Below, piece after piece: positions 1 through 6,385 of a stretch of DNA of 6,385 nucleotides. Under the pieces are notes generated by a model. The model was not told the origin of the DNA. It made no database searches and worked only from the letters and a program-made list of their open reading frames with translations. The translations under genes were made by a program, and so were the position numbers. This stretch comes from Chloroflexota bacterium (GTDB lineage Bacteria; Chloroflexota; Limnocylindria; P2-11E): the NCBI GenBank assembly GCA_025350745.1, contig JANXXG010000407.1, positions 1-6,385 of the forward strand, read 5' to 3'. The stretch's first letter is position 1, and each line of letters opens with the position of its first letter.

Positions 1-1
1 G

Positions 2-631
2 AACGCAGCGATCAAGATCATCGTCTCAAGCCTCATCGTCGTGCTCTTTGCCTTCTCGCTCTTCTTCGTCGGCGTCCGGGCCATGGGTCTCGCGACCTTC
101 GTCGTGACCGGCGGCTCGATGGAGCCGACGATCCACAAGGGCTCCCTTGTGATCGACGAGCCGGTCTCGGCCGACAAGCTCCGCCTCGGCGACATCATCA
201 CCTTCGACCACTACGACCAGACCACCACCCACCGCATCGTCGGTGTCGAGGGCAGCGCGAACGGCGCGATGTTCTCGACCAAGGGCGACGCGAACACCGT
301 CACTGACCCGGAGCCCCTCAGCTTCCCCGGCCGCGTCGGCCTGGGGAAGCTCGCGGTCCCGGGTGTCGGCTACGCGGTCGCCTGGATGCAGTACATCTGG
401 CGCCTCGGCGCCACCCTCGTGGCCGCGGTCATCTTCTTCGCCTGCGCCGCGATGGTCTTCCTCAAGAAGGACAAGCCGGCCGCCGCTCCGGCGCCGCGCT
501 CCACGAAGATCACCCGCCTGGTGCCCGCCCCCGTCCGCACCATTACGGCGATGAACACCGAGACGCAGCGGATCTGGGACGAGCACGAGCGCTGGCTCCT
601 GCAGACCCCGTCGAAAGTGCGGGCCGCTTAG
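2..631 (+). CDS. Signal peptidase I, ER/archaeal (SipW-like, S26B) type, 5'-truncated by window edge
   Basis: Membrane serine protease that removes signal peptides from exported proteins on the outer face of the cytoplasmic membrane. The frame is open to the left edge, so the true start lies outside; residues are numbered from nt 2 (209 codons visible). Residues ~4-27 form a hydrophobic first membrane segment. The catalytic serine is Ser39 in GGSMEPT (TCG at 116-118). Where bacterial LepB enzymes carry the lysine general base, this protein has TTTHRIVG with His77 (CAC at 230-232), the mark of the Ser-His ER/archaeal/SipW subfamily. The GDAN...D box follows (Asp96, Asp102), then the VPGVGYAV segment. 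A second membrane helix (~135-154) is followed by KKDK and a ~55-residue Pro/Ala-rich then charged tail, predicted cytoplasmic. The TAG stop touches the ATG of the next gene, which looks like its substrate. Subfamily assignment is firm; the name sipW would be a guess. Confidence 0.9.
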   Translation, partial: NAAIKIIVSSLIVVLFAFSLFFVGVRAMGLATFVVTGGSMEPTIHKGSLVIDEPVSADKLRLGDIITFDHYDQTTTHRIVGVEGSANGAMFSTKGDANTVTDPEPLSFPGRVGLGKLAVPGVGYAVAWMQYIWRLGATLVAAVIFFACAAMVFLKKDKPAAAPAPRSTKITRLVPAPVRTITAMNTETQRIWDEHERWLLQTPSKVRAA

Positions 632-1381
632 ATGAAAGAGCGCATCTTCGCCGCCGCCTGCGTCGTGCTCGTGAGCACGGCGATCATCGGGTTCTCGGCC
701 GGTTCCACCGGTGCGAGCTTCGTCGGCTCGACCACGAACCCGAACCAGAGCTGGAACACCCAGAACGTGACGCCCCCGGCGGCCTTCACCAGCGCGACAC
801 CCAAGCCGGCCGGTCAGATCGACCTGGTCTGGACCGCCACGACCTCGCCAGCCGGCTCGCACACCCTGACCTACTTCGTGATGCGCGGCCCGGTCGGTGG
901 CCCCTACAGCCAGGTCGGCACGACGGCCGCCCTGACCTACAGCGACACCCCGGGCTCCGACGGCACGTACGAGTACCTGGTCCAGACGAAGATCGCCCAG
1001 GGCGCCGGCTTCTTCACCTCCGGCAACAGCGCCACCAAGAGCACGCAGTCCGACCGCACCGCGCCGACGGTCGCCGGAGCATTCACCCAGACTCGCAGAG
1101 CGGTCGCCGCGCCGGTCACGATCGACTGGACCTGGACCGCCGCGACGGATGGCGGGACCGGCGTCGCCGGCTACGACATCCACTACACGAACGTGAACCC
1201 GGGCGCGTGCCCCGCGACCAGCGTGGCCAACTACCCGAACCTCATGTCGGTCGGCGTCGTCACCAGCGCGCAGGCCTCGGGCCTCGTATCCGGCAGCAAG
1301 TACTGCTCCTACATCGTGACCAAGGACGTCGCTGGCAACGTGAGCGCGAACAGCGCCGCCGTGAGCTCGACAGCGCGCTAG
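632..1381 (+). CDS. Exported protein with SipW-type signal peptide and two fibronectin-III-like domains
   Basis: A 249-residue exported or surface protein of unknown role. MKER is followed by a hydrophobic stretch (residues ~5-23), then [20 protein letters not shown]. This resembles the SipW-cognate pattern (small-residue cleavage site, aromatic residue, Asp/Ser/Thr-rich stretch, then Asn and aromatic) seen in TasA/camelysin-type precursors; cleavage is most likely after Ala28. Residues ~47-137 form one FN3-like domain (Trp67 on the B strand, TYEYLVQT on the F strand). Residues ~143-249 form a second (WTW at 166-168, then [16 protein letters not shown], the typical FN3 F-G region). Cys193 and Cys225 are the only cysteines in the mature part and could form a disulfide. 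There is no sortase motif and no C-terminal membrane anchor. The start codon directly follows the peptidase stop, implying translational coupling. FN3 domains are usually binding or spacer modules, so adhesion or fibre assembly is only a guess. No strong Shine-Dalgarno is visible. Confidence 0.85.
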   Translation: MKERIFAAACVVLVSTAIIGFSAGSTGASFVGSTTNPNQSWNTQNVTPPAAFTSATPKPAGQIDLVWTATTSPAGSHTLTYFVMRGPVGGPYSQVGTTAALTYSDTPGSDGTYEYLVQTKIAQGAGFFTSGNSATKSTQSDRTAPTVAGAFTQTRRAVAAPVTIDWTWTAATDGGTGVAGYDIHYTNVNPGACPATSVANYPNLMSVGVVTSAQASGLVSGSKYCSYIVTKDVAGNVSANSAAVSSTAR

Positions 1382-1399
1382 CAGCCCCCCGCGCTCGGC

Positions 1400-1405
1400 T
1401 AAACT
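1400..1405 (+). promoter_or_regulatory. Possible -10 element (TAAACT) for the guaB operon
   Basis: TAAACT fits the TANNNT -10 consensus and lies 17 nt before the guaB GTG, in the only real intergenic gap of the window. Transcription would then start near 1411-1413, giving a leader of about 10 nt. No good -35 hexamer sits at normal spacing; TCGACA at 1367-1372 is 27 nt upstream, too far. In GC-rich sequence an AT-rich hexamer is notable, but this remains a weak call. Confidence 0.35.
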
Positions 1406-1413
1406 TCCCTCGT

Positions 1414-1421
1414 GGGGGCGG
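1414..1421 (+). promoter_or_regulatory. G-rich ribosome-binding stretch before guaB
   Basis: GGGGGCGG ends one base before the GTG start at 1423, with the G5 core 4 nt away, a little close for a standard Shine-Dalgarno. It helps fix the start: no other in-frame initiator lies nearby, and the conserved EEKFG...[10 protein letters not shown]-terminus begins at once after this GTG. Confidence 0.4.
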
Positions 1422-1422
1422 C

Positions 1423-2526
1423 GTGAATCCAGAGGAGAAGTTCGGCACCGAAGGCCTCGCCTTCGACGACGTTCTCCTGATCCCCGCCCGCAGCGACGTC
1501 CTCCCCACGCAGGTCTCGACCCGCAGCTTCCTCACCCGCGAGCTCGCCCTCGATATCCCGCTGCTCTCCGCGGCGATGGACACCGTCACCGAGGCGCGCA
1601 TGGCCATCGCCCTCGGCCGCCTCGGTGGGCTCGGGGTGATCCATCGGAACCTCTCGGTCGACGAGCAGAGCAACCAGGTAAAGGAATGCAAGGCTGCGGG
1701 CGTGCGCGTCGGCGCGGCGGTCGGCGTGTTCGGCGATGCGGACGACCGCGTCAGCGCGCTCGTCGCGGCGGGCGTCGACGTGATCTTTGTCGACATCGCG
1801 CAGGGGCACTCCGCGGGCGTCATCCGGATGGTCGAGAAGATCAAGGCCCGTCACCGCGTCCAGGTGGTCGCCGGCAATGTCGTGACCGCCGCCGGCACGG
1901 AGGACCTCATCGCGGCGGGAGCGGACGGCATCAAGATCGGCGTCGGGCCCGGCGCGATCTGTACGACGCGGGTCGTCGCGGGCGCGGGCATGCCGCAGGT
2001 GACCGCCATCTTCGATTGCGCGAATGCCGCCGCGAAGGCGGGCGTGCCGGTCTGCGCCGACGGTGGCATCCAGGAGTCCGGCGATATCGCGAAGGCCATC
2101 GGCGCGGGCGCGCACACCGTGATGCTCGGCGGCCTCTTCGCTGGAGTGGACGAGTCTCCCGGCGACGTGATCGAGACCGACGAGGGACGCTTCAAGTCGT
2201 ATCGCGGCATGGGCTCCATGGGTGCGATGCAGTCGCGCCAGACCTCGCGTGACCGGTACGGGCAGGGTGACGTCGCGGAGTTCAGCAAGCTCGTGCCGGA
2301 AGGCATCGAGGGCCGGGTCCCGGCGCGTGGCGCGCTCGAGCCGTTCGTGCATCAGCTCGTCGGCGGGATCCGGGCGGGCATGAAGTACACCGGGGCCGCG
2401 ACCATCGAGGACCTCCGCACGAAGTCACGGTTCGTCCGCATCTCCGGCGCGGGCCTGCGCGAGTCGCACCCCCACGACGTCCGCATCACGGTCGAAGCAC
2501 CGAACTACCGGGTCCGTACCTCCTGA
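1423..2526 (+). CDS. guaB: Inosine-5'-monophosphate dehydrogenase, short form lacking CBS domains
   Basis: Oxidises IMP to XMP with NAD+, the committed cytoplasmic step to GMP. 367 residues from a GTG start. The TIM barrel begins with [19 protein letters not shown] and continues through SAAMDTVTE (49-57) and GVIHRNLS. The catalytic loop [11 protein letters not shown] has Cys180 (TGT at 1960-1962). CADGGIQ is the IMP-phosphate-binding region. The flap SRDRYGQ has the Arg278-Tyr279 pair that IMP dehydrogenases use as general base and GMP reductases lack; [10 protein letters not shown] follows. The usual ~120-residue CBS/Bateman module is absent: the barrel runs from VDEQSNQV straight into [13 protein letters not shown] (residues ~83-102). 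Family members are normally ~480-500 residues. The reading frame is intact and both flanks conserved, so this looks like a natural CBS-less form, as in a few bacteria such as Borrelia. One small departure is Ala in GPGAICTT, where Ser is common. The stop overlaps the tldD start by one base. Confidence 0.96.
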   Translation: MNPEEKFGTEGLAFDDVLLIPARSDVLPTQVSTRSFLTRELALDIPLLSAAMDTVTEARMAIALGRLGGLGVIHRNLSVDEQSNQVKECKAAGVRVGAAVGVFGDADDRVSALVAAGVDVIFVDIAQGHSAGVIRMVEKIKARHRVQVVAGNVVTAAGTEDLIAAGADGIKIGVGPGAICTTRVVAGAGMPQVTAIFDCANAAAKAGVPVCADGGIQESGDIAKAIGAGAHTVMLGGLFAGVDESPGDVIETDEGRFKSYRGMGSMGAMQSRQTSRDRYGQGDVAEFSKLVPEGIEGRVPARGALEPFVHQLVGGIRAGMKYTGAATIEDLRTKSRFVRISGAGLRESHPHDVRITVEAPNYRVRTS

Positions 2527-3992
2527 TGCTCGGGTCCGTCGAGCGGGACCTGGCGCATCGCACGCTCGACACCGCCCGGTCCCGCGGAGCCTCGTACGCG
2601 GACGTCCGTTTCGTTCGCCGGGCCGTTGAGGACGCGGTCGTGAAGAACGGGCATCTCGACAGCGTCGATCGCTCGGAGATCTTCGGCTTTTCGGTGCGCG
2701 CGATCGCCGATGGCGCATGGGGCTTCGCGGCATCGCCGATCCTCACCGCGACCGAGGCCGACCGCGTGGCCGCGCTCGCCGTCGAGGTCGCGCGCGCCTC
2801 CGCGATCACGAAGCGTGAGGAGGCGCGGCTCGCAGCGGTGAAGCCTGCCACCGCTACGTACACGACACCGATCGAGATCGATCCATGGAAGATGCGCTTC
2901 GAGGACCGGGTCAAGCTGCTCATCGACGCCGACGCAGCGATGAAGCACGCCCAGCCCTCGCTGCGCACGACGCGAGCCTCATACGAGATCTGGCGCGAGG
3001 AGAAGCTGTTCGTCTCGAGCGAAGGTGCGGACATCGCGCAGACGCTCTACGAGACCGGCGCGTCGATCGCCGCTGAGTCGGTCGGCGAGGGCGAGCAGCA
3101 GATCCGCACGTACCCAGGCTCGGGCGGCCGGAGCCAGAACACCGCGGGCTGGGAGTACGCCCTCAAGTGGGACTTCGTGCAGCACGCGCCGCGCATCGCC
3201 GACGAGGCGGTCGCGCTCCTCACCGCGAAGCAATGTCCGCAGGACATCAGGACCTCGATCATCCTGAGCTCCAACCAGCTCATGCTGCAGTGCCACGAGA
3301 GCTGCGGCCACCCGATCGAGCTGGACCGCGCTCTCGGCACGGAGGCCGCGTTCGCCGGGACGTCGTTCCTCACGCCCGACCGGCTTGGCTCGTTCCGGTA
3401 CGGCAGCGAGCACGTCAACATCGCCATCGACTCCACTCGCAAGGGTGGCCTCGGCACGTTCGGCTACGACGACGAGGGCGTGCCCGCGACCGAAGGGTGG
3501 GCGGTCAAGGACGGGATCTTCGTCGGCTACCTCATGTCGCGAGAGACCGCGGCCGCTCTTGGGACTGTCTCGAACGGCACGGTGCGCGCCGACGGGTGGA
3601 GCCGCCTTCCGATGATCCGGATGACGAACGTCTCGGTGATGCCCGGTAGCGCCGGCACGCTCGAGGACCTCATCGCCGACACCGATGACGGCATCTACAT
3701 GGACACGAACCGCTCATGGTCCATTGACGACAAGCGTCTGAACTTCCAGTTCGGCACCCAGATCGGCTGGGAGATCAAGAACGGCAAGCGCGGCGCGATG
3801 TTGCGGAATCCCACGTACACCGGTATCACCCCGGAGTTCTGGGGCAGCTGCGACGCGGTGTGCTCCGAGTCCGAATGGACCATGTGGGGCACGCCCAACT
3901 GCGGCAAGGGCCAGCCCGGCCAGGTCGGGCACACCGGCCACGGCGCGGCACCCGCGCGCTTCCGCAACGTGCAGGTCGGAGTGGTGAAATGA
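2526..3992 (+). CDS. tldD: TldD-family zinc metalloprotease subunit
   Basis: Metal-bearing subunit of the TldD/TldE protease. In E. coli the pair cleaves unfolded peptides, removes the microcin B17 leader and affects CcdA stability and gyrase-inhibitor response; the native substrate here is unknown. 488 residues, the usual length. The N-terminal domain (~1-230) begins with the family's ASYADVRFVRR segment and includes GFSVRAIADGAWGFA. The zinc motif HExxxH is HESCGH at residues 257-262 (3294-3311), followed by PIELDRALGTEAAFAGTSF. Near the C-terminus PNCGKGQPGQ holds Cys459 (TGC at 3900-3902), equivalent to the third zinc ligand in the E. coli CGKDGQ motif. All expected ligands are present, so the protein should be active. 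The ATG overlaps the guaB TGA (TGATG), with no convincing Shine-Dalgarno, pointing to translational coupling. The gene overlaps tldE by 4 nt. Confidence 0.95.
   Translation: MLGSVERDLAHRTLDTARSRGASYADVRFVRRAVEDAVVKNGHLDSVDRSEIFGFSVRAIADGAWGFAASPILTATEADRVAALAVEVARASAITKREEARLAAVKPATATYTTPIEIDPWKMRFEDRVKLLIDADAAMKHAQPSLRTTRASYEIWREEKLFVSSEGADIAQTLYETGASIAAESVGEGEQQIRTYPGSGGRSQNTAGWEYALKWDFVQHAPRIADEAVALLTAKQCPQDIRTSIILSSNQLMLQCHESCGHPIELDRALGTEAAFAGTSFLTPDRLGSFRYGSEHVNIAIDSTRKGGLGTFGYDDEGVPATEGWAVKDGIFVGYLMSRETAAALGTVSNGTVRADGWSRLPMIRMTNVSVMPGSAGTLEDLIADTDDGIYMDTNRSWSIDDKRLNFQFGTQIGWEIKNGKRGAMLRNPTYTGITPEFWGSCDAVCSESEWTMWGTPNCGKGQPGQVGHTGHGAAPARFRNVQVGVVK
3978..3981 (+). promoter_or_regulatory. 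Shine-Dalgarno GGAG for tldE
   Basis: GGAG lies 7 nt before the ATG at 3989, inside the 3' end of tldD. It supports this ATG over the long upstream extension of the same frame, which would overlap the conserved end of tldD. Confidence 0.6.
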
Positions 3993-5350
3993 CCGAGCTC
4001 TTCGGCGAACGCGAGCTGCGGGCGATCTGCGACAAGGCGCTCAAGGCGAGCGAGGGCGACGGCGCCGAGGCCGTGGTGGTCACCCGGAGCGCCGCGCTCA
4101 CGCGGTTCGCCAACGCCGCGATCCACCAGAACGTCGTGAGCCGCGAGGCAGAGCTTCGACTGCGGGTCGTCCGGGGCACGCGGGTCGCGACCGTGACGAC
4201 CGATCGGCTGGATGACGAAGGCATCCGGCGGGCCGCGAAGGACGCGTCCGACCTCGCGCAGCTGACCCCGGAAAACCCGACATTCGGCGGGTTGCCGAGC
4301 GACCGCGCCCTGCTGCCCGCGCCGAGCGCGTACGTCGAACGGACCGCGCAGGCCACACCGATGGACCGGGCCCGCGCGGCGAAGCAGCTCTGCGATGCCG
4401 CGCGCGCCGCGGCGCTGACCGCGGCCGGCTACGTGTCCACCAACGTGCAGGAGCTCGCGATCGCGAGCTCGCTCGGGGTGTGGGCCTACGCCCCGGCCAC
4501 GACGAGCGACGCGGAGCTCGCCGCGATCGGCGATGCCGGGTCCGCCTTCGCGCAGCGCATCGCGCTCGACTTCGGCGCGCTCGACGTCGCGGGCTGCGCA
4601 CGCGAGGCGGTGGAGAAGGCGAAGGCCGCGCAGAGACCGCGCGACCTGGCGCCCGGTGCGCACGAGGTCGTTCTCGAGCCGTACGCGGTCCGCGACATCG
4701 TGAGCTTCCTCGGCGGGCAGCTGACCGGGAACTCCGTCGAAGAAGGCCGCTCGTTCGTCATTGGCAAGCTCGGCACGAAGGTCACCGGCGACATCACGCT
4801 CGTCGACGACCCCTTCGACCCGAACGGGCTGCCCCGGGCATTCGATCTCGAAGGTCAGCCCTCCGAGCGCGTCACCCTCATCGAGCACGGCATCGCGCGC
4901 GCGGTCGTGTACGACTCCGGGACCGCGTACCGGACCAAACAACGGAACACCGGTCACGCGCTGCCCGCGAATCCGTCCCAGCCGGCGGCACCGATGCATC
5001 TGCGCCTCGAGCCCGGTGACCGAACGCGCGAGCAGCTGATCCGGGACACGAAGAGGGGCGTCCTCGTCACACGCTTCTGGTACACGCGGTGGGTCCACCA
5101 GCTCCGCACGATCGTGACCGGCATGACCCGCGACGGCACATTCGCGATCGTCGACGGCGAGATCGCGTATCCGGTGAAGAACTTCCGCTTCACCCAGTCG
5201 TATCACGACGCGCTCGGCGGGACGCTCGGTATCGGATCCGATCTTGCGCTCCTCGTGCCCGGCGAGCAGTTCGGCCTGCAGGTGAGCTCCTATCGCGTGC
5301 CGGCGTTGCGCCTGGCCTCGTTCAACTTCACGGGTGCGACCCAGTACTGA
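3989..5350 (+). CDS. tldE: TldE/PmbA-family protein, non-metal partner of TldD
   Basis: Partner subunit of TldD in the TldD/TldE peptidase; also called pmbA in E. coli, where it is needed for microcin B17 maturation. 453 residues, normal for the family. The N-terminal half has the shared TldD/PmbA fold (GAEAVVVTRSAALTRFANAAI, then LRLRVVRGTRVATVTT). The C-terminal half has NTGHALPANP, then RGVLVTRFWYTRWV, TGMTRDGTFAIVDGEI and PVKNFRFTQSY, all typical of this branch. No HExxxH motif is present, as expected for the catalytically silent partner. The start is ATG at 3989, overlapping the tldD stop as ATGA and preceded by GGAG. The gene ends one base before the guaA ATG. Assignment to the TldD/PmbA family is secure; exact orthology to E. 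coli PmbA is less so, because several TldD-like paralogue groups exist. Confidence 0.92.
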   Translation: MTELFGERELRAICDKALKASEGDGAEAVVVTRSAALTRFANAAIHQNVVSREAELRLRVVRGTRVATVTTDRLDDEGIRRAAKDASDLAQLTPENPTFGGLPSDRALLPAPSAYVERTAQATPMDRARAAKQLCDAARAAALTAAGYVSTNVQELAIASSLGVWAYAPATTSDAELAAIGDAGSAFAQRIALDFGALDVAGCAREAVEKAKAAQRPRDLAPGAHEVVLEPYAVRDIVSFLGGQLTGNSVEEGRSFVIGKLGTKVTGDITLVDDPFDPNGLPRAFDLEGQPSERVTLIEHGIARAVVYDSGTAYRTKQRNTGHALPANPSQPAAPMHLRLEPGDRTREQLIRDTKRGVLVTRFWYTRWVHQLRTIVTGMTRDGTFAIVDGEIAYPVKNFRFTQSYHDALGGTLGIGSDLALLVPGEQFGLQVSSYRVPALRLASFNFTGATQY

Positions 5351-5351
5351 G

Positions 5352-6385
<1,034 letters not shown>

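Noticed and set aside
41..43. GTG at 41 as the start of the signal peptidase gene.
   Set aside because: The frame is open to the window edge with hydrophobic residues continuing upstream ([11 protein letters not shown]); starting at 41 would cut the first membrane segment in half.
26..1183. Open frame of 385 codons on the minus strand opposite the signal peptidase and FN3 protein.
   Set aside because: Low-complexity Arg/Gly/Asp-rich product with no domain; the + strand genes have clear motifs and signal features.
1372..1395. Inverted repeat AGCGCG/CGCGCT as a terminator after the FN3 gene.
   Set aside because: Only a 6-bp stem with a 12-nt loop and no T-tract follows; such short GC repeats arise easily by chance here.
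1207..1422. N-terminal extension of the guaB frame to an ATG at 1207.
   Set aside because: It would overlap the conserved end of the FN3 gene, the extra residues are Arg/Gln-rich and unlike any IMPDH, and the normal N-terminus begins right after the GTG at 1423.
1423..2526. Reading the short IMPDH-like protein as a GMP reductase (guaC).
   Set aside because: The Arg-Tyr flap motif (SRDRYGQ) and GIEGRVP region are IMPDH traits, and the gene shares an operon with guaA.
3860..3988. Upstream extension of the tldE frame into tldD.
   Set aside because: It overlaps the zinc-ligand Cys region of tldD; the ATG at 3989 has a GGAG at good spacing and gives a normal family length.

Overview
The window is about two-thirds G+C by eye, and every gene is on the + strand with very little space between genes. 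It is bacterial chromosome. The protein style (TldD with the HESCGH form of the zinc motif, ER-type signal peptidase, GTG start, TANNNT-like -10 box) suggests a high-GC Gram-positive-like or Chloroflexota/Dormibacterota-type lineage. That placement is inference; no rRNA or other decisive marker is present.

Layout. (1) Nt 2-1381 is a two-gene surface/secretion unit. It holds a 5'-truncated signal peptidase I of the ER/archaeal/SipW type (Ser-His catalysis, two membrane segments). Directly abutting it (TAG then ATG, no gap) is a small exported protein with a SipW-like signal peptide and two fibronectin-III-like domains, which looks like that peptidase's substrate. (2) A 41-nt gap (1382-1422) carries only a weak -10-like element and a G-rich ribosome-binding stretch. 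(3) Nt 1423-6385 is a tightly packed operon guaB - tldD - tldE - guaA. IMP dehydrogenase (IMP to XMP) and GMP synthase (XMP to GMP) flank the two subunits of the TldD/TldE metalloprotease. Junctions are a 1-nt overlap (TGATG), a 4-nt overlap (ATGA) and a 1-nt gap (TGA-G-ATG). guaA runs off the right edge.

How the genes fit together. GuaB and GuaA make up the GMP branch of purine synthesis. TldD/TldE form a heteromeric protease that cuts unfolded peptides or matures peptides; its place between the two gua genes suggests co-expression, not a known biochemical link. The main oddities are that the IMP dehydrogenase lacks the regulatory CBS (Bateman) module, that a protease pair is embedded in a guanine operon, and that the signal peptidase and its likely substrate are directly adjacent. 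I see no mobile element, CRISPR array, tRNA/rRNA or evident gene transfer, and no clearly undescribed system. Most of the window is conserved housekeeping sequence.
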